This document shows, piece by piece, positions 1 through 12,212 of a stretch of DNA of 64,000 nucleotides. The translations under genes were made by a program, and so were the position numbers. The DNA comes from Rhipicephalus microplus (taxonomy: Eukaryota > Arthropoda > Arachnida > Ixodida > Ixodidae). Location of the stretch: the NCBI RefSeq assembly GCF_043290135.1, contig NW_027464588.1, positions 1,127,501 to 1,191,500 on the forward strand. Reading direction: 5' to 3'. The notes under the pieces are model-generated. The model saw only the letters and a list, made by a program, of their open reading frames with translations. It did no database searches and was not told the DNA's origin. Numbering within the stretch: position 1 is the first letter of the stretch; every line of letters starts with the position of its first letter.

Positions 1-1723
1 CCCTACTTCTATAGAACAGCATGTAGAGAAACTGAAAAAGAAGAAACAGAAGACGATTGTTTGAAATATCACCGCCATATTCACAAAGTGAATTATGTTA
101 GAGGAGCTTGCTCGGAGGTGCACGGGGAGTTTCTTGGCGAGCCCATTTCTATACAAGCCTTGTTAACGAGCCGGTGCATGATGTGTACGTAAAAGGCAGC
201 GTTGTTGGGCACGTTCCACAGCCGGTACTGCGCAGTGTTGGCCCCATGTGTCAGTGCGTTAACCACCAGCCCCTATATGTCATACTGGCCGCTGCCGTGA
301 GTCAAATGCCCAACGCTCATAAATTGCAGACGTGGAGCTAGCAGGTGTTTTTCAACGGGGTTGAGAGCAGGCAGGTGAGGGGGCCTGGGTAGATATCAGT
401 ATCCGTGCGTAACACTCATCGTAAGAACTCTTCACGTGCTGCCGTGTCTACGAAACGACGAGAGCGAAGTGGACATAGTCGCGAGGAAGTGAGCGCGCGG
501 GCCATCGAAAACCAACGCTTCGGGTAGCGGCGCTCCATCTATAGTGATCATTGTTGGAACCACTGGAGGAGATACCTTCAGTGGTGATCAGGGAAGTGTA
601 TACTGGGAAGGCTGGTGTACACGCCGGACGCAGGACAAGGCGCGAGCATTAGAAGTTTGCCGAGCAAGCTCCTATAACGTGGCTGAAAGGACGAATGGCC
701 GTCAAGTTGGATTCTGGCCAAAATAATGTATTTCCACGGATTGCTTGGAGTGCACTATACGTCAACAACTGCTGCAAAAAAGATAGAATTTAATAGTAAC
801 CTTGACATGGATAAAATTTTGCTATAACCTACCAACTGTGTAAGCTTTGTCGAGCTCCAGTCATCGAGTGTACACATGTCACACTTGCATGAGTTCGGAG
901 AACCCAATAAATTAGCTAACGCCATTAGCTGTGGATGTCATTTGCTGTGACGCTGTAGCAGCAACTGGTATGCCATTATCACCCAACTGCATTATCTGTG
1001 AACGACATTGCAAATGCCGTGAGACAGGGGTATAGTGCTGTTGTGCGTGGTGTTGGTGTACTATAATAAGCGGTTCGTACACATAGTTTTGGTATTGGGC
1101 ACAATATATGAAACTGATACCAGTAGTAAGTTTATTCATATTCGGCATTTTTTTAGACAGGTCATTTCATCTACCAGTTTTAGCTTAGTGCTTAAAGCCC
1201 ATACAGTCGATCCTACGGAGACTGAGCCGCATGAAGGTGCTGCTGCAGATGAAGTACTAGTCAAAGGGCCCAAGGACATTTGCAGTTGAAGTGTATAGAT
1301 GACTATAATTCGCACAAGTACATAGTTATCGAGGAAGCAAGCACAATTCGGGGTGGGGGAGTTACAGATTAATCATCATGCTTCGATACCACAGAACAAT
1401 GAAGCGTTGCGAGATCTGCTAAGAAAGGCATACGAGAGACTCCGGAAGCACAAATAATGGGAATTAATTCCTGTCGTTTGCACTCTTCATGAAATCAGCC
1501 AACGCCATACCTTGCTCTGTTTAGCAGTAACTGCCAAACTTACCGGCCTGCATTTCGTGGCTGAAAAGAAACAACGTAGTGAGAAAGGAAGCAGCCAGAC
1601 CCCTGCGTTTCGAACGCAATGTCATCTTGTTCTTGTTCACCGTCTACTATGGCTCATACCCACTGTGAGGGATTGGCCAAGCATTGAGTGGTCTTATAAC
1701 ATGTTACTGAATATGTTATTTGG
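1..1723. other. No recognised feature
   Basis: I see no gene, RNA or classifiable repeat here. Open frames are short, overlap on both strands and lack recognisable domains. If the clock-gene exons downstream are real, this stretch would lie 5' of them, but I could not identify a first exon or a promoter. Confidence 0.5.
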
Positions 1724-1821
1724 TCGGTTGGATGGTCGGTTGGTCGGTTGGTCAGTCGGTCGGTCGGTCGGTCGGTCGGTCGGTCGGTCGGTCGGTCGGT
1801 CGGTCGGTCGGTCGGCCGGTC
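1724..1821. repeat. (GGTC)n microsatellite
   Basis: A tetranucleotide tract whose first 30 bases are imperfect (GGTT and GATG variants) and whose remainder is nearly pure. Long serine/valine/glycine-rich open frames across it are artefacts of the repeat. Confidence 0.95.
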
Positions 1822-2962
1822 CTAAGGGCCTATAGCGCAACCCACCGCAGCGGATCGGTCATGAAATGGACGGCAGCTTATTTTATAGATAAATTGTTTT
1901 ACGAGCCAATTGCGCGTTGGTGCTCGTGGCTGACCGAAGAGCAGCATGGTAAACTTCGGACATCACAGCCGACTGCGTGCATAGTTGTAAACGGTGAGAC
2001 CAAAAATGCACGAGGAGGCAAAACGTAGCAGAAGAAAGAGCATGTGTGAACAAATAGAGAGGTGAAGAAAGTCATTAAATAAATTTGCTACAGAAAACGA
2101 CCAAGAGAGGAAGATAAAAGCTTGCAATAAAAAAATCTGCAAACACGAGTTGCATATATATCTAACTTATGGAAACATAGGGTCGCGAAAGTGAAAGAAA
2201 AGTGAAAAAGGAAAAAGAAAACAAGAATGTTTGCCCGTGTCACCGCGCGAAGCATTGTTACAAGTTTATTTTAGTAGTAATAAAATCAAATAAATATGAA
2301 CCAGACATCAAACACGACATTGATGTTGCCGGTTTCTTTGCATCAATTTTTTTTAGTTAGGCGTAGATACTTTCGACATAAGAAGCTATCTTAAAAATTA
2401 CGCTAGCTTATCCGTAATACTCCATCATCGAAACTAGCTGAAAGCATGCAGAGCCCTTTCAAACACTCGTTTGCTGGGATCAAAGTGAATTTTTCAACAA
2501 TTGCGCTAAATTCACTTCGAAGCGGGCGTCCAAAAGCGCCGGAAAGTTACCGCTAACACGGTATAACGGGAAATCTGAAAAATAACGCGCTTACAGTAAT
2601 TGGTACGGGTGACGTACGTATCTGGAAATGCGCATTTCTATCCCGCTATTATGGTAAGCCCGTTATCACGGTATGTCCGTTATACTATAACTATCTAGCT
2701 ATAGTGTACTGGGTATACCGTGATAGAGGGCTCAAAATCGGGAAGTTGCTAGTTCTATTCCGTGCGACAGATATGTTCCTTCTGATTTTTTTTTTTTGAA
2801 ATCTCTTAGTATGTATTTTCAGTGTCATTTCTGTGACGGATGTATACGTCAGTGGAGTGGTGGTGAACTCCGGCATAAAATTTTTGTGTTAAAAAAAAAG
2901 CCAATTGAAAATACTAACTCGGAGATCTTCTAAATATTCACAGCAGAGGGCTTCTGATCGGT
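1822..2962. other. No recognised feature
   Basis: AT-rich sequence without an interpretable open frame. The last part (about 2840-2895) ends in a CATAAAATTTTTGTGTT motif plus an A-run that recurs in diverged form at about 24760-24790, so both may be remnants of one unnamed repeat. Confidence 0.4.
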
Positions 2963-3228
2963 TTTAAATTATAAGATTTAGTGATTGATATGTGGGGTTT
3001 AACGTCCCAAAACCACCATATGATTATGAGAGACGCCGTAGTGAGAGGCTCCGGAAATTTGACCTCCCGGGGTTCTTCAACGTGCACCCAAATCTGAGCA
3101 CACAGGCCTACAGCATTTCCGCCTCCATCGGAAATGCAGCCACCGCAGCCGGGATTCAATCTCGCGACTGTGGGTCAGCAGCCGAGTACCTTAGCCACTA
3201 GACCACCGGTGCGGGGCTTTAAATTATA
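2963..3228 (-). mobile_element. Ruka-like tRNA-derived SINE with target-site duplication
   Basis: Read on the - strand, the element starts near 3217 with a tRNA-like head. It has an A-box-like TGGTCTAGTGGCTAAGG and a B-box-like GAGATTGAATCCC, and ends near 2974 with the body that reads TTAAACCCCACATATCAATC. Perfect 11-bp copies of TTTAAATTATA flank it at 2963-2973 and 3218-3228, the target-site duplication expected of LINE-mediated insertion. The family matches what I know as the ixodid SINE Ruka; the name comes from recall of its sequence character, not from a search. It is non-coding, and the open frames across it are meaningless. Confidence 0.9.
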
Positions 3229-3597
3229 GGAGCATACTCAAAAGCACCTATTGTAGTTATGATACCAACAAAAATAGCAATGAGCGTGCTGTTTTGTAGT
3301 GCGCCGGGATGCTACCGCCGTGCTCCCCATTGCTTCCACAGTGAGCTAACCAGCTCATATGATGGTACAGAACTGTGAAAGCTGTATATGCAATCAACCA
3401 GTCAAGTTAGCTATTCTAATATTATCTTCTCAGAGATTGCATTCATTTATACTTGTGATGCTTAGACAATCATTAATTCCATATCTCCTTTTGCCGGAAT
3501 ATTGACGATTCCCCCATGTTGGTGGGTACTGCTGTCTCTAGAGTCAACGCCATCGTTGTGACCAACACCGTTAGCGTGATCGTTATGCACACATTTG

Positions 3598-3655
3598 TCC
3601 TACCATGACATAGTCGGGTAGGACAAATGTCCTACCCGACTATGTCATGGTAGGA
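3598..3655. repeat. 58-nt near-perfect palindrome (28-nt arms, AA loop)
   Basis: The left arm starts TCCTACCATGACATAGTC and the right arm is its exact reverse complement, with only AA between them. It sits about 110 bases upstream of the start codon of the broken GDPD copy. No TIR element or terminator is associated with it. Confidence 0.95.
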
Positions 3656-3766
3656 GAGCGACTCAATGTAGCCGTCGAGTCGCTGCTCCAGCAGTCCGGC
3701 GTTTCTAGCCTTGGCAGCGCTTTGCACAGCGACCTCGATCACGGTTTCGCTTTACAAGGGACCCGA

Positions 3767-4812
3767 ATGACCTGGAAATTCTCGTTGATCTTTGCGGGAG
3801 CTGCATGTTATGTCACGCGCTGGTGTAATCTGCCCCCCGTAGACAACGAGGTCACCCTGGAGGTCATTTTCGGGAAAGAAAATGGCGGAAATGCATCACG
3901 GCTGCCGCCCCTGTTCGCGTACCACGGGGCTGGTCACTACGCGCCGGAACATACGCTGGACTAGATACGAGCAGCGCGCGAGAAAAAGGCGGAGGACATC
4001 GAGCTGGACCTGTCCTTCACACACGACAACGTGGGAGTTCTCTTCCACGACGACAGCCTCGAGCGGACAACAAACAATGAGGTATTCCTGGCGAACACGT
4101 CTTTCGCGGATCTGCGTCAACTGGAAACCGGAAACAAGAATCCACTTTCCAAGAAATGCCGCGGTTGCGGTCACGTCCCAACGTTCGAGGAAGGCATCCA
4201 GGAGTGCCTTCGCCAAGGACTGCGGTTCATCATCTACGTCAAGAAGTACGATGGCCGTGCCGTGGCGCTGCTCGGCGTGCTATTCATCCAGTGGCCAGAA
4301 CTGTACCACCGAGGGCTCGTCTCCTCACCAAACGCATTTTTCATTTATGTGCTGTGGATTAAAAACCCTGACATCGTTACGACACTAACCTGGTGACCTG
4401 GGCTGCTTGTGTACGAAAACGCGGTAAAGCGACGCCCTTGCTACGAAATGCCTGTAAAGCAATATAAGGCGGTCATCGCTGACTGGCTTCTGGAGCAGGC
4501 GTGCAACACGGGCCTGCTTCATCACATGACCGATGCATTCGTCGTCCTTATGTGGAAGGATAGTTTAAACTTCGACAGCGTTCGCACGTGGCATAACCGG
4601 GGCGTGTACGTAATTGCCTGGACTCCGAACAAACGCGTAGAGAAGGACTATTTAGGCACGTTCTACGAGTACCCATCATGACGGACTCACTAGAACAAAA
4701 AGCGCAGTGTAAAGGCGTAACTGCACCTTCTTATTGGAGGCCTGTTACTCGTCTGCTTTCGGTTATCTGGACTCGAGGCTTCTTCGGAGCACCTACTCAA
4801 TGCATGGCATAA
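3767..4812 (+). pseudogene. GDE1-like glycerophosphodiester phosphodiesterase pseudogene
   Basis: A broken copy of the gene at 54095-53049, alignable from the ATG (3767) to the TAA (4810-4812). Family members hydrolyse glycerophosphodiesters to glycerol-3-phosphate and an alcohol. Visible landmarks are an N-terminal hydrophobic segment, YAPEHTLD, IELDLSF, VLFHDDSLERTT and VIAWTP. Breaks are an in-frame TAG at 3962-3964, a TGA at 4394-4396 (where the other copy has an Arg codon), and a one-base loss in a T-run near 4650 that shifts the last 50 codons. The frame is otherwise intact, so inactivation is recent relative to copy divergence. This dead copy still encodes the active-site-type His (FHDD) that the intact copy has lost. 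There are no introns, as in the other copy. Confidence 0.92.
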
Positions 4813-6024
4813 TTTTTTAAATCTAATTTATGGAAGTTTCTATATGTGTATATTCCAGTAATGCGCCTTTTTTGCTGACTAGACAGACTGGACTGGCCAA
4901 CGTCGCGCATGCTTACGTTGCAGGCATCGGCGTATACGAGTCGGGAAGTTGTGAAAGGGAGGATTTATGCCGACTTCATCAACGTGTCATACAAACTATC
5001 CGAAACGAATTTCTGGAGATTGCTATGGCTATTTTTGTACCTACACTCGTATAAAATTTCTTAAAATACGATTATACACATCTAATAGTTGTAGCATTCC
5101 AATGAAATGATCGTGCTTTTTCAAACTTTTCATTTCGTGGCCATGTATACAAAACTTAGTCTAGAGCCCCGCACTATCGCCTTCTACTAATCAGCTTGCG
5201 CAGGGAGCGTCAAGAGGGTATGCGTAGACTTCAAAAAGTGATCTCGTAAGGGTTCACCTTGTCGAAGTTCGTCCTTATGCTCCCCGCTGCACGATACATT
5301 AAGTTTACGCACTGATTTGTTGCAGTGTTTGTCTAATGATGAACCGGCACTGCTTACTCTTGAGCTATAGTTCCTTCGATAAAAATGTTGCTTCGGTTAA
5401 AAAACGTCAGACGACAGCGATGGATGGTTTAAATGTTTTATTGTATACCCTCAAGACCCGTGTATTGCGGGAGTAACTGGTAAGCACACGTGATGGACGA
5501 TTGTCCCGTACACGATGTTTTTTTCACGACGACCGCGGGAATATCTAACCGTCTCCCCATTTTGACCTGCCTCCCTATCTCATTTATACTTTCATTATCT
5601 CTTCCGCTGTGAATCACTGCTGAGATGTCGCGCTTTCATGCAGACAATTGCGGGGTTCAATTTTCTCTTCATATCTTCTGTAAAAACCTCTACACCCCCC
5701 CGCCCTATACAAGTAAAAAAATTGCTCCTTCCTCTCCTCTGCGAACAAGAATGTTTTGCGAAACTATAGGTACAGCTTCGCGGCACATGCGAGTTGGGGG
5801 GGAGGGGGAGGCGTTATGTCTTGTGCGTACTTTTGACTAATGGTAGCGATAATCGTTTCGTGGTCACTGCACTGGACCGCGATTGTTTCGCCGTCCGTTT
5901 TCAGCATTACGAATTTATTCCTTTCGTTGAGCAGTATATTACCGCTTTTTTCTTGCGTCTTTTATTTTCATGGTGTACTCATGGCAGTCTCCCATTGACA
6001 TGGATGGTTTTCTAGATATATCCT
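4813..6024. other. No recognised feature
   Basis: Sequence 3' of the GDPD pseudogene, with only short unsupported open frames on both strands. I see no tail, target duplication or repeat boundary that would show how the pseudogene arrived. Confidence 0.4.
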
Positions 6025-6606
6025 TTATATATGAAAGCAAAAACTATACGCGGGGGCAAAGAAAAAAATTACATCATCCCCCAATAAAGGTAACCATGAA
6101 TAGAGTGCGAAGCAGCGTATGGATCGGTTTAAAGTTCCGTTCATCACGGCCACCTTGCCCAATGTTAGCGCGTCCTCGCAAGTGGACCATGGATGCACTG
6201 TACTTTCTGTTGCTGTTACTCGTCCCGAACTCTTGATGGAGCACGCCACGCGGAAGTACGTGCGTTCGTCGTGCGTCTGCATAATCTCGTTCCCCAACGC
6301 CATTACGTGATAGCTGATAGAGTGTAAGGGGGGAGGGAGCCACAGTGTCTTACCCAGCCCCTTGCACATGCCGGCACGCATTAGCACGTGAGCGCGTTTT
6401 GGTAGTGCTTGGGCCAGCTGTTGTGCGTGCGCAGAAAGGGTGGTTACGCAAACTGGATTGAGCTCATCTATAAGCTTTTTCGCATATAAAATTCTCTTTT
6501 TCACTTTAAGTATGCCCTCTTTCTCTACTCGTTGTCGCCTGAGAAAAGGGATGGTTTTGATGAGATCACTCTTTCTGAAGCGGTATAAGTAGTAAAAACA
6601 TTTCAT
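6025..6606 (-). other. 193-codon open frame, unrecognised
   Basis: A 193-codon open frame without a family I recognise. The first half is basic (an RFRKSDLIKT..RRQRVEK stretch) and the end is hydrophobic and aromatic. No catalytic motif, repeated domain or clear signal peptide is visible, and the codon pattern gives no strong reason to believe it is translated. It may be a decayed transposon piece. I list it because it is the longest unexplained frame in the first 8 kb. Confidence 0.15.
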
Positions 6607-6839
6607 AAATCTGCGTCAAGTCCTGATGCCCATACCAAATCAGAAATGTATATTATCCAAAAGGTTCTTCCCAATACACTACCTACTGCCAGATTATTAT
6701 TAATTCTATCAGATACCCATGGATTACACCTGAATGAAGAGTTGCGAAAATAATTCCTTTATTATAAAAAAAAAACAAGCCGCTAGGTTTACATTACATA
6801 ACATCATATCTATATCACTAATATATAATCTCGTAAAAT

Positions 6840-7235
6840 GAGTAAAAAGAAGTTCACGCGCTAGAATAGAAAATTGGTTGAATGAACACATGATCTTGAG
6901 CCAATGCCAAATCGGCTTCAAGCATGGATGTCCTATTCGGTATGCCTGCCGACATCGAAAGACTAATACAACATGCCCGTTACATGGAAAAATTGCCGCC
7001 TTAGTAACTTGGATCTTATCAAAGCTTATGACACAGTGCAACATTTTAAACCAATTAATTCATCTAAAATGTGGGTTTACCATATTATTTCGTCGTAGGG
7101 ATATTCCTTCTTAAAGGGCAGAAAATTTTATTCCTCATAGTCTGGTTTGTCTTCTTCAAGGCGTAAGCAAGCTAGAGGTTTTTCACAAGGGTCAGTGTTA
7201 TCCCCCTTGCTTTTAAAAAATCACGCCACAACCAC
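6840..7235 (+). pseudogene. Non-LTR retrotransposon reverse-transcriptase fragment
   Basis: Shifting + frames carry a degraded reverse-transcriptase palm: a CQIGFKHGC segment (fingers, cf. Q.GFR..), then LDLIKAYDTV (motif A, normally an LD..KA.D pattern), then GRKFYSS and GFSQGSVLSPLL (motif B, normally G.PQG....P). At least two frameshifts and internal stops separate them, and no YADD box follows. It is a 5'- and 3'-truncated LINE remnant. I cannot assign the clade beyond a metazoan LINE of the Jockey/I type. Confidence 0.75.
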
Positions 7236-7310
7236 GAAATGAATGATGATGAGTGGGCGAAGCAGTATCGTTTGGTGTTACCGTATATGCCTCATAATTA
7301 TATTACTGTG
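7236..7310. repeat. End of the GGGCGAAGC terminal-repeat family
   Basis: ATGAATGATGATGAGTGGGCGAAGC is the reverse complement of the ends at 52130-52155 and, in part, 35377-35400. It is therefore one terminus of the same TIR-bearing repeat family, abutting the LINE scrap. Confidence 0.55.
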
Positions 7311-8046
7311 ATCTGAGATGTAAGAAACTTCAACTTCAACAGGGCCCAGGACTAAAAACCGAGATATACCACACTTCGCAGTTTGTTAACCAACTTCAAC
7401 CTAAAACTAAAACTTAAGTAGAAGGAAGAGGAGAAGGTGGAAAGAAATATGGGGAATGACAGGAAGGTTAGCCAGTTTACAACATACTTGAGCATGCGAG
7501 TAGTAGAAAACCTGATGGTATCCTGTATTGAATAAGAGGGAATGACTACAGGTTACTTTCAGACTTGCAGAAGCTTTTACAACATTATTTTTAAAGACTG
7601 GAGAATAGTTCTATCCCGTAGATCGTATCAAAACATTGCCTTCAGAGAACGAGTAACCCAGCGTCCAATCGCAATGATTTCATTTTGGGTATACGTTTAT
7701 ATAGTTTTTATCTCTCAGAACTAGAATAGTTCTTCTTGTTGTAAACGGGGAATGCGTACATCATAAAAATTGTCACGTGCTAATACACTAGCTTCGTCGA
7801 AAACTCGTAATTTTTAACGTCTTGCTCCTAATGACGCCAGTTCCGGTGACTGTTTGCGCCGGAACTTGGCCCGGTTGGTTTGGCCACCGTAAAATTGCAC
7901 AATAACGACAGAACGAAACAAAACAAGTGTACTGATATTCTTCTTTTCTGTCACTACTGCTCGTGTAACGGAACAGTGTCCAATGCATATGTACTACCGT
8001 CAACTCGGCAATCCACGATTCTAATGTTTAGTGTTTCTCGCTTCAG
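7311..8046. other. Presumed intron or 5' flank, no feature
   Basis: About 735 bases with no supported gene. Around 7415-7475 an AGAAGGAAGAGGAGAAGG..GGAAGGTTAGCCAG stretch resembles the 3' untranslated region of the RNase-H LINEs at 25190 and 34215, but it is too diverged to be sure. The end (8030-8046) serves as a pyrimidine-rich acceptor (TTTCTCGCTTCAG) for the next exon. Confidence 0.4.
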
Positions 8047-8112
8047 TGAAATGGAAGACGGAGAAGAGGGGGATGCCCGAGCTGCAAGGTCGGTGGCCGA
8101 GGATGCCAAGAA
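8047..8112 (+). pseudogene. cyc: Cycle/BMAL1-like exon, segment before the bHLH
   Basis: A 66-bp block bounded by CGCTTCAG and a strong donor, AA|GTAAGC. It encodes a short acidic stretch ending SVAEDAKK. Its open phase (final AA) joins exactly to the first G of the bHLH block at 21327, giving K-Q-N-H-S-E-I-E-K, the usual arrangement just before the basic region in arthropod Cycle proteins. The segment itself is weakly conserved in the family, so the assignment rests on splice phase, strand, order and the final lysines. No lesion is visible in this short piece. The preceding exon should end with two bases of a codon, and I could not find it. Confidence 0.6.
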
Positions 8113-8567
8113 GTAAGCCTCGCTAATCCCTCTCATTTGTGTAGTGACAATCCGGATATTTACATATTAGTAACCATATCATCAACGAAAGCTTATCTCA
8201 TGACTACTGGTCTTTGAACAAGGGCTGCACTTAACTGTTTCATTCCATCTCCCATTTGAAGCAAGCATTTTAAACATCCAGTTGTTATAGGCAGCCTATT
8301 ACATTTATTTTGTTTTGGGGCGCGAAGCTCGACATGAACAAGCTCAGTGTGTTCATGAATAGACATTGACTTTTGTCGATGAGCGTTCATTATTTTTTCA
8401 ACTCTTTCTTTCTTGTTTGTTTCTTCGTTTCAAAGACTACTAACCCGATTTTACGCTTACTTTCAGTGATCTTTCGTGATCATGATGCTCATAATTCCCT
8501 GTTCTCGAACACTCCCTCGTAAGGGGATATGCCAGTGACGCCAGCGGCATACCAATAATTTGGGGGG

Positions 8568-8730
<163 letters not shown>

Positions 8731-8732
8731 AT

Positions 8733-8922
8733 GTATGAGATATGGCATAACGGGAGCGTTGTCAACAAGGATAAATATATTTATTTCCCAACAGTTTCGG
8801 GAGGGGTCCTCCCTTCATCAGGGGATGAGTTATACTGACATGAGCATCCAAACTTCGTTGCTGCCGCGTCCCTCTCGCCTTGAAAAATGTTTGCGAGAGT
8901 GAGAGGTAACTAGAAAAAGGAA
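8733..8922 (-). repeat. Penelope terminal repeat (3' copy) with hammerhead-like core
   Basis: Inverted partner of 13266-13451. On the - strand it contains CTGATGA (8821-8815), a GGGAGG/CCTCCC stem and GAAAC (GAAA at 8798-8795). This is the order of the conserved core of hammerhead ribozymes, which are known from Penelope-like terminal repeats. In this copy the ribozyme strand is the sense strand of the element. Confidence 0.75.
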
Positions 8923-9361
8923 AAAAAGGGGGGGAGAAAAAAGACGAAAAAAAAGAAAGAAAAGAAAGAAAGTAAAAAAGAGGAAGAACCACTGTCAACA
9001 CTGAGAACGAAGCCAACTGTCCGTCTACATCCACATACGGTTCATATCACGTGCTGTTCAGTTCTCGACGTGTGTCGGGCCACCCAAGATTGTCGCCGCG
9101 GTGCCGGGAGGGTCCGTGACGGCGTGCATAGAGAAAGGGGTTTCCCCGTAATGGGTCGGTCGGCGGGCGGCGTGCGTAAAGGAAGGAATTCCCGTTAGTG
9201 GGTCGGTCGGCTATTTACCTTTAATCTTCGTCCGTTTCCCTTCAATGGTCATCAAGTGGTAGGCGAACGTGAACACTTTGTATGTGCATGTGCGGAAAAA
9301 AAAACAAGAAAGGACAGTGTACACGTACGAGTCAGTGAAAAAAAAGCATCCTCTCCAGATA

Positions 9362-12164
9362 TCAATCTTTGTCACCAATTTTCTCCTGGCTTACTACTCG
9401 GAGGCAGTTGAGTTTTCCGGGGTCCTCGTTGATGCCGGCTACTACTGTACGAAATTTGAAAATAAAATATGGCTCACGCTGTTCGCGCTCGCGTCTGTTT
9501 GAGAAACCGGACTGCAAAAGTGTTACGCTGATATTTTCAAAACGGTGGTTTGGCAGGCGCAGATGTCTAGATAAAAGTAGCTTCGGCAGTGAAGTGGCGT
9601 GGTACCGGTGATTATTGAACCGCAGCCGAAATGGCGTGTCTGTTTGGCCGATATATTCTTGTCCACAGATGTTGCAATGTAGCATGTATATTACGCTACT
9701 GAAGTCACAATTAAGGCTTTCAGTTATGCAGAATTTGACATCCGAGAAGTTCGCTTTGGATTCACGTGTTGTGACCATCTGTGGGCATACCTTGCATCGA
9801 GCTTTTCCGCAGGGATGGCACCCTGATTGAAATTTGGGGGTGTTTGTTTTTGCTCTGACAAGAGTGTCCTTCAGATTTTTATCCCGGCGGTACACCACGT
9901 GAGGTGGCTTCGCGAAAATAGAAGTTAGTCGTTTGCTTTTCCTAATTATGTTGAAATGGCGGGAAAGTATGTTGTTGATTCGTGGCGCTGATGAGGAGTA
10001 AGTTAGTACAAGGTTCGTTTGGGAAGTCGTTTTAGATACTCTGTTTGGTCCCTTAATTATATCATTCCTGTTCACGTTGCGAGCACGTAGTATGGCATCG
10101 TCAATAATGTCTTCCTGATAATTTTGTTTCAATAAGGAATGCTTTAGGTGTTCTGCGTGTCTGTCAAATTCCCGCATATCGGTGCATATTCTTCGGTACC
10201 GGTAGGCCTGAGAATATGGAATACCCGTTTTGCAATGCTTTGGGTGGCTGCTGTTGAAATGTAGGTACATTTGATGGTCTGTAGGCTTTTTGTAAAGGTT
10301 TGTTGACAAGCGGTCATTTTCGACCGTGACAATGACGTCCAAAAAGTTAATGCTAGTTTTGGAAATTTTGTGCGTGAACTTTATTGACGTGTGGCATTTG
10401 TTAAAATCCTCTATGAAGCGGAAAAGACTTCCCTCATCATGGTTCCATATCATAAAAATATCGTCTAAGTATCTTCTGTAGTAGAAAGGTTTCAAGGTGC
10501 GTCCCTCAATGAATGGGATTTCAAGTGAAGCCATAAAGGTGCTCGCGAAGTTTGGGGCCATTTTCGTGCCCATTGCAGTGCCACTGACCTGAAGGAAACG
10601 CTTGCCGTTGAACTCAAAATGGTTATAATTTAGTACAAGTTCAAGAAGTGTAAACAGTACCTCGCCACTTACACTAGTTGATGAGTCAGATTTTACATAT
10701 TCAGAAACCATAGCCGCTATTCCGTCATGGTGGGGTATGTTGGTGTACAGTGAGCAGACGTCCATTGGTCACCAGAAAACTGCCGCCTGGGATGTCGAGA
10801 CTTGAAGTTTCGCAGATGAAGTGGTTTGTGTCCTTTAGGTAATAGGGAAGATTTGGGGGGATGTTTTTTATTAAGAAATTGATGAATTCTGATATATTTT
10901 CTGTTGATGTGCTGTTACTGGATACTATCGGACGTCCCGGATTACCTGCCTTGTGTATTTTGGGGAGCAAATAGAATCGACAGGGAACAGAATGGGCCGG
11001 TAACATTGCTTTTAACATTTTGCCGGTAATTTTCTCGTCCCGGCGGAGATTGTTTAGAGTTACTTTTATCTCCCTTTCAAATTCGGGAGTCGGGTCCGTT
11101 GGAAGTTCTTTGTAGAATTTTGTGTCTGATAGCTGTCGTTCCCCTTCTTTTAAGTAGTCCGACGTGTTTAAAATTACTATGGAGCCCCCTTTATCAGACG
11201 GTTTGATAGTAATTCCAGTGTTTTTTTTGTAGTTCATCGAGTGCCCTTCGTTCTGACTTTGATATGTTGTTTCGAAATGGCCGATTTTTTTCATACGCTC
11301 TGATGATATCTTTTTGAACTGCTGATATATACATATCGAGGTGTTTGTCCCTCTGCTCACTCGGACACCATGATTTGTCACCACCAATCACTCTATTCTC
11401 GTCCGCACAGTCCCCACGATCATGAAAGTATTCACGGAGGTGGAGATTACGCGCAAAGTTATCGAGGTCTTGGTACAGTTCAAATTCATTGAATCTACCG
11501 AATGATGGACAAAAAGTCAAGCCTCTCGACAAAAGTTGAAGCTGAGCGGGTGTGAGTGTTGTGTTTGACAGATTGAGGACATTTTTCTCATAAGTTTTCG
11601 GCTGCTCTTGGCTATCACGTGGTGCACGGGAGTGTCAGCGTCATATTCGAGAGTAAGGATGTTTTGATTAGGATTGCACTGTAGTTTTGAGTTCCCATTT
11701 TTCTCCTCAAAGTTAGGTTGTGGTACGGGTGGTTCCTGGCGTTCTTGTACGGCCTCATTCCTATTTTCCTGTTGCAGAGCAGTGGAGCTACTGCAGTCCC
11801 GCTTGAATTTTCTATCTTTTACTACTGAAATTTCGCCTCTCTTCTTTAGTTCATATCGTTCCAGTTCTCTTGCCCCATGCTCTCCGAGATTAGATACCAA
11901 TTTCTGCGTGGCCTCCGTGACACTGTATTCGGCGGCTTTACGCTCACTATGGTCCGCAATGACCCGAGTCAGTTGCAAGGACGCTTCTAGTAATATTTTT
12001 TCCCACTTCCTCCTTTCTGCTTCACTTAGTGTAGACATTGAGGGGTTGCAGGCTAGGTGGAGGCCCTTAGGTGCAATTTCGTGAGATAGATATTTGGTTA
12101 GTTGTTCCGCGTGTTTTTTGTATTGCACCCGCTTTTCAATGATTTTCCTAATCGATAGAAATGA
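9362..12164 (-). pseudogene. Penelope-like reverse transcriptase / GIY-YIG endonuclease, frameshifted
   Basis: Four - strand segments form one protein region. The N-terminal part (12164 to about 11590) has the Penelope-type EIAPKGL motif. Next come the GLTFCPS..LREYF block (11532-11194), SDKGGSIVI with RFYLLPKIHK (11387-10725), and the palm with MDVCSLYTNIP, GTAMGTKMAP and YLDDIF (10765-9362). The end carries a C-x2-C-x4-C-x2-C linker and GIY-YIG motifs (VIYMLHC and EYIGQT, plus a downstream REPYFIFKFRT with the expected Glu). Frame changes lie near 11600, in the T-run at 11221-11228 (A-run on the coding strand), and at about 10765, where one base is extra. The 467-codon C-terminal half is intact. 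Members copy their RNA at the chromosomal target cut by the endonuclease. Confidence 0.92.
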
Positions 12165-12212
12165 GTGGGACCATGCGTGTTTAAGACTGCCCGTACCTTT
12201 TGTTTCCCCGTG

